NCBI GenBank assembly: GCA_037447605.1 | Contig: CM074804.1 | Location: 4,513,911-4,577,910, forward strand | Source: Zygnema circumcarinatum | Taxonomy: Eukaryota; Streptophyta; Zygnematophyceae; Zygnematales; Zygnemataceae | Reading direction: 5' to 3' | DNA: 64,000 nucleotides | Part shown: positions 1 to 13,073 of the stretch, in pieces | How the letters are laid out: every line of letters begins with the position of its first letter | Numbering within the stretch: position 1 is the stretch's first letter | The notes under the pieces: model-generated | What the model was told of the DNA's origin: nothing | Seen by the model: the letters and a program-made list of their open reading frames with translations, nothing else | Database searches by the model: none | Position numbers and translations under genes: made by a program

Positions 1-1441
1 TGGTGCCCCTACCCTCCTCTCTCCTTCCCTCCCCGGTGGTGCCCCTGCCCTCCCTCCCTCCCCGGGTGGTGCCCCTGCCCTCGTCCCCCGTCCGTGTGAG
101 GGCGGGGGGGCGTTTCGGCCAAGTCGGTCTCCAGCTTCCCCCCGCCGCGCAGTTTGGTTGCATTGCACACAAGCTTGAGAGCCAAGGAGCCAAGGAACTG
201 GGTATCAATTTGAAACACGAGACCGCATCCTTACAAAGAATAAGCTAAAACATCGCCATCGTGAGATCAATGTGGCATCTCTCTCGTTCATAATCTATAG
301 GGTAAACTAAGGGCAAGCATCAAAAGGCACAGCCATACACAAACATTGTGTTGTTTTCATGCCGTCGAATTACTCCGTTTCACACAAAAAGACCAAGCTC
401 GTTCGTTTATTTCTAAAAAAAATAAAAAGGTAAGGAAGCAAAGGCCAGACGAGAGAAAGGCATTGCGCAGAGGAGGACATTTCAGAAAGCATGTTTCTGA
501 CAGTGCCCGACTTATCTCTAAAAAATTGAATAATGTGAAGAAGGACGCCTAGTTTTTGGGGTGGAAGCTACGAGAGACCGCCTTAGGGCCTGCTGCAATG
601 GGATATGTTTGGCCCTTTGCCGTGAGAATACTAAGTGAAAAAGTGAGAACGGTGGGAGGTGCGGGAAAGATGGAAACGGAGAGGGAAAGGTGGAGAGGGC
701 GAGAGCGTGGCCCGGAGGGGAAGCGGACGGGGGAAGAGGGAGGGGAGGATGGGGGACGGGAGAGAGGGAGTGGCGGGGGAGGGAGAGAGAAAGAGAGAGC
801 AGAGAATGGAAGTGAGAGAGTGAGAGAGACAGCGAGCGAGCTAAAGAATTTAACAATTATATACAGTCCCTCCTTCAAAGAAACCTACACTGGAAGGGAG
901 AGTACCCTAAGAATGAATATCGCGCCTACACTGCTGCCAAAAATAGGACCTCTGCTGTTCCTTTGTACCAACGATCACAGCTGCACCGGTATTCGCATTT
1001 CCTCCAGATCTCCTCGTGACCCTCGTCTCGGGTTCCCAGTCGAGGTTGAACGCCTTGGCTCAACTGCACGATTACGAATAAGCATGTAAGCAGATAAGAA
1101 TGTAAGCATACAGAGTAAACATATAAGGAAGAAAAGGGGGGGGGGGGAAGGTGGGGTTGAGAGGCATAATAGCCATTGAAAGCTAGCACTATTATCTCAC
1201 ATAAAAAAGACCCGTAGACCTCTTGATCCTTGGACCCATAGATCACTCAGACCCGTACAACTCTGATAAAGGAGATGGATTGCTGTCGAGTGTGCGTAAT
1301 ATTTTGAATGAAAGTGCATACTGTATAGATGCATGCCCCCCGAGAAGGTGACGGTTTCGGGGGACGCATTAGGGCATTAAGTATGGGGCTAAGGATACTC
1401 AGCCCATAGGAGTAACCCCCAAGGGCGGCTGGCTATTGACG
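1..1441. other. Intergenic: low-complexity DNA, no gene recognised
   Basis: The first ~110 bases hold about three imperfect copies of an 18-base C-rich unit (GGTGGTGCCCCTGCCCTC). Positions about 640-835 are almost pure purine (GA/GGA tracts), and there is a G run near 1136-1148. A short copy of the dispersed retroelement tail lies at 249-290. Open frames here are compositional and resemble no family I know. The end of the Ca2+-ATPase gene lies just to the right. Confidence 0.6.
249..290 (+). repeat. Short copy of dispersed retroelement 3' tail
   Basis: The bases CATCGCCATCGTGAGATCAA and what follows match the terminal part of the repeat seen at 34.9-35.1, 40.5-40.7 and 47.15-47.35 kb. Only the last part of the tail is present, as expected for an extreme 5' truncation or a decayed copy. 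Confidence 0.5.
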
Positions 1442-4400
1442 TCACCCATTGTTATCAGAGTCTGTTCGTGAAACCGGTTCCATAAGCAGAACTCGCCTAA
1501 CTGAACTGAGGAAGGGATAAGACTGATAACAGGAAAGACGACCAAGAATGAACGTGTCCAGTAGCTCCTTTGTGGACCCCATTAGTGCGGACAATAGAAA
1601 AAACGATAGGAGTACTGTAAGAATCTGAATCTGAACCCTCCTGCACTTACATTCTCCACTTTCTCTGTGTCCTGAAGAGCTCTCCGGCGCGAGGCTGTGT
1701 CGTCGCCACCTCAAAGCCAAAGGCGGGGCGGAGGGATCCGGAACAGGGATTAACTTGATCAAAGCTCCTATGGGCAGCCTGCAGTAGCAGTAGCAGAACA
1801 GAGTTACTCTCTCTCCCTCTCTTCCTCTCACTCTCTCCGGAACAGGATCATAAAATTGAAAAAAAATGGAGCGCTGCTTGTGGGAGAACAATTGGCCGTT
1901 ACAATCTAAAAAGAATGACGTTTCAACAAATGGACCACACAACAAATTAGTTGAGTTCTCACGTCAATGCTCCAATGCCGATGCAGATCAACCATTGATC
2001 CAATGTCAACTGTACCGTGGATGCAAATGTGTTCAAACGTTCAACAATGATCACCTGCAAGAGCAACAGCATCGTAGGCGATAGTCACAACCCCGCATAA
2101 CTAATATACTCTGCTAGACAGTATTACAGATTTAGTCCTTCGGGTTTAAAGGGCATGCAAGGATTTAATAATTTACAATAATTCCAACATCCTTTCGGAG
2201 GCCAAGGAGGAAATCTGTCTGTCATGGTGCTCCTGCAGCGGACAGCCCTTTCATACTTAGAAGTGGGTTTTGCGTGGCGGAAATGTGCTTTACTCACCTG
2301 AACTACCATACTCATGCCGATTATCATTAGGAATGGTCGATTTCCCCATATCCCTTTGAAACAATTGAGACTGTCGAGTGTACGGCAATTGACCTCATTG
2401 AAAAGCTGACCACAGATATAGAGAGACCCACAATACCCATCCTCCCAAAAAAAGTCTCAAAATACATGGAAGGATCTTATGTGCTGGACCTTCAGAGCAG
2501 TGATAAGCTCAGTAGACTCAGCAATGGTAGTAATGGGGTGAATCTCTCTTACCTGGCAAATGACAAATGCATTAAAGATGATAGTGTTGTTTATGCTTAA
2601 TGCCTCGTCTCCGTTGCCCAGTCCAAGAATGCCTTGGCCCGCATAGTAAAGCGTTAGGAAGACAGCCAGTTGATAGACACCCTGAAGAACACAATTAAAA
2701 ATCAGTCTTTATCTTCAAGGACGAGCAATGTGCCTTCGTATCGACTGCGTGGGTGTACCACGAAAGTTCAGAAGGACTCTCGACAAAGAGCTGAGCGAAA
2801 GGACTGACCATGAGGATAATGTTGCGCCACATGACGTTGGTAATGAGCGGCTCTCTGCAACAGATAACCAAAATTGCCTGTGTCAAGCGACCTCGCCTTC
2901 CATTACCTTGTCATGTTCAGATGAAGACTAACCTTCCTGGATATGTAGCCATACATAGTCTACATTCTCCACGTATGAACACTCATTTCTATAATCATCT
3001 ATGTAGAATTCCATTAACTCTGCTACTGTCGTTTTCCTGCCTTCAAAAAAACAGCAGAGAGACTGATCTGAAAGTGACTAAGTACGTACGTTCTTCCAAT
3101 AGGAGGACGATCAAGGAGCTCATCTGTCGGAGGTTCGGTTGCAAGCGCGAGAGCGGCAAACGTATCCATTATGAGGTTCACCCAAAGGAGCTATAAGAGG
3201 GAAGAGACAAAGCAACCTCCGGCCGAAAGTCAGTTCTGCGTTCTTAAGTTCGCATGTGGGTCCGGCTATTGAAGAAGCATACACTTCTACTTTAGTAATG
3301 GTTTTGAAAATGCTTTCAGCTCACCTGAACCGCTGTGAGGGGAACTTCACCGCTGGAAGCTGCAGCGACGAAGTTGGTGGTAAGTGCCACTGCGTTTATA
3401 GTGAGCTGAAATTGAATGAATTTTTGGATGTTCGAGTAAACCGATCTTCCCCAACGCACGACCTGCAGATTCAAGAAGTCGGGGTGCAAAAATGAACATG
3501 GCAGAATCAGGAGAACGGAGAGATGCTTCAGGAAAATTGAGTGACTGCTGCATGACAACGTTTGAAACTGACTGCGACTGCGGGTCAATTTTGCAGCAAG
3601 TTCTGCTATACCATATTACCTTCACTATGGACGCAAAGTTATCGTCGAGAATGACAATGTCCGAGCTCTCCTTTGCCACCTCTGTTCCAGAAATTCCCAT
3701 GGAAAGGCCGATGTCCGCCTGCATGGGAGATAAACCAACATTTAGAACAGATCTGGTGTGATTGAGTGAGAGCTAGAGACAGAGATAATGCGTGTGTGTG
3801 TGAGAGAGAGAGAGACAGGGGGAGTGATTGAGAGAGAGGATGGAGAGACCTCAAGAAGGGCCGGCGCATCGTTGGTGCCATCCCCCGTAACAGCAACCAC
3901 TTCCCCCATTTTCCTCAGCAGCTTCACCAGCGTGTACTTATCGGTCGGAGAAGAGCGAGCTAACACCTACAAACATTCAGTTTCGGATCAGAAGATCAGC
4001 TCCCGTATGATGCGTTTGCTTACGATTTTGTCGTACGTAATAATGACAGCCAAATTTCGAAAAAAAAAAACCCATGGACATGTGTAAACTAATTTTTTTC
4101 CATTTTCTGCCACAGTTGAATCTATCTGACATCATCCTCTATCTCGTAACGTTCCATAAAAAATGCAAACCCTTAAGGAGCCCAACAGGCACTCTTTTTC
4201 AGGCTCCTATAGTCAACTTACATCAATCTGCGGAATGACAGCCAATTTTTCGGATTCGGGCAGCGCTCGAAATGTTTTTCCCTCCATAATGATACCGTTC
4301 CGAGTCAGAATGCCGCATTCCTTTGCAATCGCTTTCGCAGTCATCGCATTGTCGCCGGTGACCATTCGCACCTACACCTCCAATGCAGCGGAACATACTC

Positions 4401-7161
4401 AACTTACTGAAGATGAAGTTAAAGTCCCGACATTATCAATATCAATGACCAACAAAGAGCGTGAAGTTGGCTGAATGTTACACCAAAAAAACACAGAAAA
4501 CGAGATAGATAAAGCGAGAAGGGAGGGCGAACTGTAATCATTTTAAAGTCTCACCTTCACTCCTGCCTGCTGACAGCGAGCTACTGCTTCACGAACATGG
4601 GGTCGGCAAGGGTCCTGCAGAACAGGGGGTCGTTTGGAAATTTTTAGAGCTTTGGGGGTTATCATTGAGTCCTAACTCTTAGCCGCATTTATCGACGACG
4701 TACAAAGTCAATAGCCAGCTCTCGGCAGTCCAAAAGCATCCTGAAGATTACATGCATGCTTCATAGAGAACTATGCTGTCAGTCTTTCTCTAATGTGAAG
4801 GGGATTAGTACGATAGGAAGAGCAACAAGGCTCATCCTCCCAGGTAGTTTCGGAATGTCTGTCAGCTCACTCACCTTCATGCCAACCACAGCAAGAAGTG
4901 TGAGATTTGTGTCAGGAAATGTCCACGTGTCCGATTCTATAGTTTCGTGAGGAGGAATCTCTGATGCTGCCAACGGCCGGTAGGCGATGGCGATGCAGCG
5001 CAGACTCTGCTGCGCCATGTCGGTCACATCGGCGAGAATTTGCGACATCTGCAAGGAGATCGGAGAAACAACAATAACAATAACAATGCTTAATAGCAAT
5101 GCATCATGGAACTAAAAGAATACTGGGCACAAATTAACCATGGTGGGGAAGGGAGCAAACACAACGAGATGCAGCCATATGAGAGAAGATGGCAATGCAA
5201 AAGGACCGAAGGCCTGCAAGTCCTCACCATTGCTTCCGTCATGTTTTGGAGTTTGCCATCTGAGCCCGCCCACTTCGTGCACTGCTCCAAAATGATCTCA
5301 GCTGCCCCTTTCCAGTGCACTCTCACTTCACCAGATTGGGCCACCTGCAATGGAAGATGAAGGCACAAGAAAGGCAAGCCCGTTTTGGGAGTGCCGGTTT
5401 ACAAGTAAGGAAAAAAAAAAAAAAAATGTTCACAGACGAACCAATTGAGGAATAGGCAAATGCTTGAAAATAAACCAATGTAAAACCAATAGCGTGCGAA
5501 ACGCCATTTAGACGAAGGCTTCCACCTAGTTCATGGTTGGGAGTTACCTTGACTACCACTCCAGCTCTCTTCTTGCTCGAGTTGAAGGTTTCCACTTGTA
5601 TGATGTCTGCCTTTGCTCGTAATGCATGGAAATCCATCCCCATCTGCGGGAACAACTCCCACCTTCAGTATCAGCTATCTCGATCAACACCTCAGGATGA
5701 GGTTGAACACGTCTATAGCCGATCGGACCTTATGTTGAACTCGTGCAGAAACTCTCATTGAAAACGGAGGGGAGGTTTATGCTGTGCGACGCAAAGGCAG
5801 AGCATTCTGTGAGAGCGCGTACCTTGAGTCCCCACGAGAAGAGAGCAGACTCTGTCGGACTGCCAGTCACCTTCGGAGGGGCCCCGTCCTGTACGAAAAA
5901 TACACAAATATTCATTTTTTGTCAGTTTGGAATTCTGCAACCTCAAGTGGGAAGCATTGCAGATGAGTCTCAGCGGTCTTCTTCACGTGTCATGGCCTTC
6001 CCTCCCTCTCCCTTCCCCCCCCCCCCCTTTTTTTTTTTTTGAAAGCAGGTGATTATTGTGAGGGCAGATTACTCACTGATCGGCCAAAAATACTTCCGGT
6101 ACTGTTCTGAGCGAGCCCTTCCAAAAGGACCTGCTCACAGAAACAGAAGCTCTCATCAGCAAGAAAGGTGTGCATGGCGGCATAGCATATGTCAATGTAT
6201 GAGGAATAAAAGGAAACCTTAAACTCTTAGCGAAAGGAAATGATGGTTCTGGTAAAGGGCGACTCCTGATTACATGGTTGAGATCATCATTAGTCCAAGG
6301 AAAATGGCCATTGTTTGAAAGGAAACACTGCCAGATTCTCGAGCAAAATCAAGTCTTTAAGTACTGCACAGCCGAGATAAGGAGCTTTTTTCCGAATGCT
6401 GCTCTTGCCTGCGAGAAATGCTCCGTTCCATCCACTTTCTGCGCATCCTCTGCTTGCTTCCCACCAATCCATACCCTCGTAACGGTCATCTGCACATGGC
6501 ACACCGAATGCATGAGGAGGCATATTGGCGCCATATGGGGAGTTGAAATGATATAGATATGAAGCACGAGACAGAAAGGTAATGAAGTTAAATGAGGAGA
6601 TATGAGAGGGACAGCGAAGGAGAAATTTGTGCCTGGTTCATGGTGAGAGTTCCTGTCTTGTCACTGCAAATGGTTGTGGCCGACCCCATAGTCTCGCAAG
6701 CTGCCAAATTTCTAACCTGTCCATCACAAACGAGATCATGTCAGAGGAAGGTTCAGCTAAAGAACATGAGCCCCCTCTTCCAGCATCATGAATCTGCTCA
6801 GAAGACACAATGATTTTTTGGTAATAGTTGACAGAGCCCATCGGTGCGCAATAACTCGCAGAAGAGTAATACCAATGCCTTGTCGGTCATCATCTTGCCC
6901 ATGGAGTACGCCAAACTGCACATCATATGAACAGCCAAGGGACGAGAAGCATGTTATGTCATGAACACTCATCGTGTCTCCCTAGCCCCCCCTGTGTGCA
7001 TAGTTAGGAGTTTCGTAAGTAGCTCGCTAACCATGCTCGCAGTGTACACGATCAGAAATTTTACTTGCACAGGTATTTGTTCACAAAACCACACACTTTA
7101 GTCGCAGGGAAAGGCAGTCTAACTGAGATTATGCTTGTTATTTCAAGAGCATTCGCGCTCC

Positions 7162-7224
<63 letters not shown>

Positions 7225-8102
7225 CTCTCTCATGCACACGCAGAGGCACCTCACTTACCTTAAAGTAACAGCGAGTGGAAGACCTTCAGGGACAGCGATT
7301 ACAAGAATAGTCACCTGGGACACACTCAAAGGAAATCCACTCAGTCCCTTATGGCCTGAATTTACAGTAACTGAATCGCAATGCATATGAGAATAACGAG
7401 TCAAGTAAGCAATTTTACCGACTTTCAAGTTACATTCAAATGCTGCAACTGTTGAATCTGATTGAAGGGCAATCTATGTGTCCTTCCAAGGAGTGACCTT
7501 GAGATGAATATTTGTGAAATTCGGATGACATTAATAGATTTAGCAGGAAGGAAAAAAAACGATGTCGAACAACATTTGTTCACCGGAACTTTCGACTGAC
7601 AACAGGACGAAGGAGGATAGTCTAACTCACAGAAATAGTAAAAATGTCGACAAGTTCAGAGGCTATGTCAGAAAAGGATGAATTTAGGCCGCCATATACG
7701 AAAAACCGAATGAGGAGAACCATAAGTATGAGGGCGGCAACGGAGAGACCGATCTGCCCTATTTGCACCGCGAGGGTGTTCAAGCGCTCCTGCCCCAAGC
7801 AAGACCAACAATTTGCACGTTCAGACGAAATTCATGAGCACGGATAAAGGGAGAGGAAATACATTAGATGGTAAGGTTGCATTAGGAAATGGAGGGTACC
7901 TGTAGGGGTGTTTCTGACTGATTGTCGTCACTCAAGGTGCTCATAACTCGTCCCCATTCCGTATTTGTTCCAACACCGGTGATCTATCATCATCATCATC
8001 AACATCGTCATCAGCGTCAGAGTCATCACTATCAACAATATCATCATCATCAACAATATCATCATCATCAACAATATCATCGTCATCATCATCATCAACA
8101 AT

Positions 8103-8141
<39 letters not shown>

Positions 8142-10584
8142 GGTATAGTTGTGACCATCATCGGTTTACTAGTAAGGCCGTTATTTCCGATGGTGGTTTA
8201 GCCCTGTTACGACAGAGGGTTGGCGTGCAGGAGGAGGGAGCTCACCAGCATGGTGCCGAACCCGTCCACCACTTTGCAGCCCGAGAGCAGGAAAGGCTCT
8301 TTGGAATCTTTGTGCCTCTGCATTTCCACGCAAACCCAGCATTGTCGCCTTACAAATTCCATACCCGTGCAGCAAGATCTTACAAAAAATCTCAAAACGT
8401 GTGCACTACAACAGTTTTTGGAAAGTCTTATAATGCTCGCAGGTAAGGAAACTCTTAGAGCGCGTGCATTCTTTTCCTCTCGTTAACAGCATTTCAGTCT
8501 ACATCTCTGCAACAACAAATGTTGGCTCTCACTGGATGGCTCTCTCCCGTCATGCTTGATTCGTCGATTGTCAAAGAATGCCCGCTCACCAGCACACCAT
8601 CACCCGGCACCTGTAAAATTTTAGCAAAAAAATTACCTTAGCAAAAAAACCCTCAGCTCTGGTCGCTTAAAGCAGTCTTCACGAATAACAGACTGACCAC
8701 CACTTTCTTTTATGCAGTTTTAAACATGCAGCAAGTTTCAGTCCCTTCTTTTCGTAAACTCTTAAAAAAATCGATTGTAGCTAAGCAAGCAGGTTTTACC
8801 TGGTCTCCAATAGCTAGAGGTACAATATCGCCCACAACCAGATCGTAGATGGACAGGGTTACTGGCCATCCAGAACGAATGACCTGCAAAGAGTTAAACC
8901 AGATTTGGTAGTCGGATTTTTTTTGCTGGAATCCGATTGTTTGTAACAAAGCATGAATGTTCGCAAGATACAGAAAGAGGTGAGGTTAATGGTCGAGGTC
9001 TATACCTGCAGTTGTATGTTCGCCTTTTCTGCATTCAGACCCTTGAACTGAAGAGTCTGCCTAAAGTCGCTAACACCTGCAGAGGTAGCCAAATGCAGTG
9101 AGCAGAAAATTCAACCCTTTAGAATCCCCTAACAAAATCTCAGGACGAAAGTGCCGAAAAGGTTATCGAAAGCACTTAGTTTACGATACTTAAGAAAAAA
9201 ACAACTTCGATAAATGACGTGCCTGAAAATACAATTGGACATTTTCAGCTTGTTTCTCTGTCAGTGAGGTGTGAAGGAGGCTCGGCACTCACTTGTCACA
9301 AAAACGATCAACACAACCGCAAAAAGGATGCCTGCTCCATCGTACCAACCACTGTCGGATGACTGTGAAGTGAGGAAACGGATTGATAATGAAAGAGAGG
9401 AGAAAGTTAACATGACAGAAGCAAATGGGCAGGGAAAGGACTCCAAAGTTTAGTTCTTCTCGCGTTTCCCTGTCCCTTCTACCTTCCCAATACTTGATGG
9501 AGTCTGAATCTGCTATTTACTTGCCAATGATTTGCAGGACTTTCTCACCTCGAGTTCTCCAAGTACTAAGGAAATGATCGCGCAGACCGTGAGGACGACG
9601 AGGGTGGCATCTTGGCATGCGTTCCACAAGAACGACTGAAGATTGCCCAAACCAACATGACTTAGGACCAATCAGACATTCATCATATTTGTTTAAAGTG
9701 GCATTTCCCCCTCTCCTTGTATGGTTAAAACTGCTTCCTTCTTGTCCATAATTCAGTCGCTTTTGCACCATAGAAATGCGAAGCCTCAAAAGAAAATACT
9801 CATGGTAAGATCGAGGAATTATACAAGGTACGATCTTGAAGGCTTTTCCGGGTACTTGTTTTCTCCAAATGCTCTTCTTCTGTTCTCTAAATCCTCCGAA
9901 GTTCCGACGATTCCCGTCTCCAAGTCTACATGAAGGTCTCTTGCCAGGCCGGAAACCTGCGGCCAATAAGCTGCAACCGCTTAGAAAACAGAGGCCAACC
10001 TCTGCACACTATGTTTCAGAAAATCCTAAATCTGATGTTACATTTGCTACTGGAAGCATCCGTATTGTTTAGGTTCCGGTACGCTATCGATACCTTGCCA
10101 GCCAAGTTCCGGTGGTTCAGATCCCAATCATCACTTAGACAACCATTTGCTTTCATTGTGGCATATCAATCTATGCTTCCAGTGCAGCTCTGATTCAATA
10201 TGCTGCGACCTTATCGTTGACGTTGTCAAGGGTCGTGGTTTGAGTTTACCCCTCCAGCAGTGTGAAGCTTCTCCAAGGTGGCACTCTCATTAAGCTCAAC
10301 CAGCTCGCTATTTGTCACACCGAATAAATCGTCTGTTAACAAGTTACAGCTATCCCGTCAGGAAACAATAGGGAAGGGAAGGATCGGGGGGGGCAAACGA
10401 AAGACGAAGAAGGAAATGGAAAGGAGAAAATAAACTTAATGGGAAGTTATGCAACAAAGGTGGGTCTGCATTTGTCTGAACACTGAGCAGAGATGAATTA
10501 ACCATCCACTGAAATGAAGACTCCCTGAGGCATTCTTAGATCCCCACCTTGTGAAGGTGATGACCCCACTTTTTCCGAAGCCAT
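1442..10584 (-). CDS. ACA: Type IIB P-type Ca2+-ATPase (autoinhibited calcium pump, ACA8/9/10-like)
   Basis: Pumps Ca2+ out of the cytosol using ATP. I assembled 32 exons: 10503-10584, 10250-10332, 9825-9956, 9549-9635, 9293-9362, 9006-9076, 8800-8883, 8533-8610, 8246-8317, 7900-7983, 7631-7789, 7259-7314, 6873-6915, 6633-6716, 6409-6489, 6077-6130, 5823-5888, 5548-5643, 5228-5344, 4875-5048, 4555-4614, 4222-4371, 3850-3966, 3620-3718, 3325-3462, 3090-3190, 2809-2854, 2553-2681, 2298-2405, 1963-2054, 1651-1778 and a last one. Phases agree throughout. Visible motifs are TGES (exon 8), PEGLPLAV of M4 (exon 12), the phosphorylation motif DKTGTLT (exon 14), KGAAE nucleotide binding (exon 19), [10 protein letters not shown] (exon 23) and WVNLIMDT of M6 (exon 26). 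Length is ~990 aa. The start at 10584 (MASEKVG) gives an N-terminus without the long calmodulin-binding leader of plant ACAs. The C-terminus is uncertain: unspliced the frame stops at 1442; splicing the GT at 1649-1650 to an acceptor near 1523 stops at 1497. Introns after exons 14 and 15 appear to use GC donors. Confidence 0.9.
7164..7218. repeat. (CT)n microsatellite in Ca2+-ATPase intron
   Basis: An almost uninterrupted CT dinucleotide run inside the intron between the exons at 7259-7314 and 6873-6915. On the coding (minus) strand it is a GA run, so it does not supply a polypyrimidine tract. Confidence 0.9.
7985..8155. repeat. (ATC)n-rich microsatellite touching a splice acceptor
   Basis: Imperfect ATC/CAACAATATC repeats fill the intron next to the exon at 7900-7983 of the Ca2+-ATPase. 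On the coding strand this is a GAT/ATG repeat ending in GATAG, which is the apparent acceptor. It also creates the His/Gln-rich and Met-rich phantom reading frames over this stretch. Confidence 0.9.
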
Positions 10585-13073
10585 TTCAATCTAAGTACTG
10601 CCTGCAAAAGCAGTCGACTCATTGTTGTAAGAAACGCGACTTGTCTCTTAACTTCTCTTGTTTTATCGATTTTTGTTCTTTCTATCCTTCAACAAAGAAC
10701 TTTCAGATTACAATAAACTCTTGAAGGTTGGGGCCGCAAGCCAGCACTGACTGAACTAGTGGTAGCGCATGCGTGCGTGCTTTGTGGAATCAAAAGAACG
10801 TACCCGAATCTCTAGAAAATTCTACAATTCCTATTTCCATTTCCACACCTTGACTTTTCTTTTTTCATTTCCATTTTTATTTTTGATTTATATTGGAAGA
10901 ATTGGGCATATTCCCCCACGCTCAAATCAGATTAAACATTAGAGAATCAAAGAACATCCCAGCTGCTGGAGAAGATGTTATTCCATTCAGAAGGCCGAAA
11001 ATAAGCGGGAGAAGTGAGAATTGGTCTTTAGTTGAAGAAATTTTCTTTCTCTCCTTAAAAGGCGACGTGCTTCTCAATGATTTCAGTCATTGACAAGCCT
11101 GAACAGAGCTTTGCCTCGCTTGGCTCTTGATATAAAGAGTATAAGGATGCTTCAAGATCGCACGCAGAGCTCATGGCTCAGAAGGTTTTAAGCAATTCGA
11201 TTTTAACTCTGCAATAAATATTTCCAAGATTCTTCCCTTTCCTTTTCTGCTCATTAACTACATCTCCGCCATTAATATTATTAATAATCTGAAATCCTGA
11301 CGATGTGGATGATTTTGAAGTTGCAGAACGAGCGACGCTGGTGATGTTGCTGAACTCGCTCATGTTAATAGAAACATTAATCTTGCAGATAGCACTGAAT
11401 CTGCTGACCTTCAGCTGATTTTGCAAGCATAGCCTCTGCAAAATACTTGAAAGAGCTCAACCATGCAGCTCACCTGAGCGCCTTGTCAGGGGAATGCGTT
11501 TTTCTACAGGCTCGAAGTGGACCCTGATTTCAAGAGAACGCACTCGCCTCCTTTAGAACTAAACTGCTCGAGACAAGATGCAGCCTCACTGAAACCGTGA
11601 TTTTTATTCCTTGAGCAGTCCCCTCCCCTCCCCTCCACTCTCAGCGAGAGGCAGCCGCACGCCCCGTCCCGTCCCACGCCCTCTCGCCACGGGCCCGCCT
11701 TCAAGTTCAAGCGCTATCTTTTCTCTCTCACTCCCCCTCTCTCGCCCTCTCTCGCGCTCCCTCTCTCTCACTATCTCTCTCTCGAGTAGCGTCGGGCCGC
11801 TTGCAGGAGCGCGACCAGAGGCCCTGCCCCCGCCCGGCATCGGTACTCCGCAGAGGGAGCGGGCAGGAGGAGCACGAGGTACTGCGTTCGGGCAGGCTCT
11901 CAAACTGCATGAGGGCATGGGGGGCTAACGGAAGTCGGCCCAATAACTACTTGCCACGTGGACAGCAAAAGTGAAAAGCAATGGTCAACCCGGCGAGGCC
12001 CATCGAACGAGGACAAAAAGTACAGATCTTTGTCGGGATTCGGAAGCCGTAAGTAGAAATCCGGGCAGCATTCGAATTCTTGTGGCACTTGACCGGAGAG
12101 CTTCGGCCAGTCACAGGCGGCCGCCGGGACGTCGGCGGACGCCTATTGGCTAACATTTATTTTCGGGCACCAATTTTCGACGCGATCCGGGCAAGCCCCG
12201 CAACTGCGGGCTGGATCTCCATGTTCGTCTGCCAATGGTTGGCAATGGGTGGCAACCATTGCTAAGGAATGGAAACCATTGGGTTGGCGGACCTAGCCAA
12301 CCATTGCTGATGGATCCAATCATTGGTTGCGACTGGTTCAAAGCATTGGATTCAATGGCTTCCAACCATTGGTAATGATTCGGACTGCTGTTTGGGATAG
12401 CTACTTTTCTGCACACTTGCGCATAAGGTTAATGGCGCTTATTGGCGCTTATGCCGCTTATTGGCGGTGTAATGCTTGAGACATTTCCTCTTCTATCTTG
12501 TGTTCGAGAGATGGGTTCGACTCTCCCACTCGGCGCCTGTGCGCTCTTTGAACCATTCTTCGAGGGACTCAGCCAACCATTGGCAAACAATGGTTGTGGC
12601 ATAGCTGCTCCACCGGCTCGACCCGTGAAGAGTGCATATCTCAGACGCTCTGGAGTGCAAGAAGGTCGACATAATGCGTGCGATGCCTCTCTCTCTCTAG
12701 CCAATAGCAACGAGCCCGCCCGCCTTGGAATGCTTTCCAAGCCTAGGATCGAAGGTGTAGATCACAAGACGAAAGGTCTAGCTGTATGCAACGTGACAAA
12801 GTGTTTTGCACATAAGGTAATGATGGTCCTGCATTTATATCACGTGGAGCATGAAACCACGAGGTACAACAACTAAAAACAAGCCCGCACTTATTACTCT
12901 TTTAATTAAGCTTTAAAAAATAAAATAAAAAAAACCGATAAAAGCGTCAACCTATCAAAAGAACCTCCGCCTGTACTCCTGTCTTGAAGTTTCTTCCCTC
13001 TTCTCCTCTCTCCTTTCTCTTGGCTTTCTACAGTTGGCGACCTCTTCAATACAGGGTGGTCTACGTGAACGAG
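10585..13073. other. Intergenic between Ca2+-ATPase start and kinase stop
   Basis: Holds the presumed promoter of the minus-strand Ca2+-ATPase (from 10585 rightward) and the 3' flank of the kinase. Positions 11600-11790 are CT-rich. A CCAATGGTTG-word cluster lies at 12225-12605. I checked the minus-strand frame at 11178-11441 as a possible extra N-terminal ATPase exon and found no resemblance. No RNA gene was recognised. Confidence 0.5.
12225..12605. repeat. Cluster of degenerate CCAATGGTTG / CAACCATTGG words
   Basis: Many imperfect copies of a ~10-base word and its complement occur at irregular spacing (for example near 12232, 12249, 12270, 12298, 12361, 12575 and 12590). Similar clusters occur near 34500-34622 and 46435-46750. 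There is no fixed period, so it is not a simple tandem satellite. Confidence 0.6.

Noticed and set aside
7922-8446. His/Gln-rich frame, a possible metal-binding protein
   Set aside because: It is the translation of an ATC/CAACAATATC microsatellite inside an intron of the Ca2+-ATPase; the flanks are ATPase exons on the other strand.
11178-11441. Minus frame with MSEFSNITSVARSATSK as a possible upstream exon of the Ca2+ pump
   Set aside because: No basic calmodulin-binding pattern and no clear splice link to the exon at 10503-10584, which already has a well-placed ATG.
12501-12545. GGGTTCGACTCTCCC resembling a tRNA T-arm
   Set aside because: No matching D-arm, anticodon arm or acceptor stem within the required distance.
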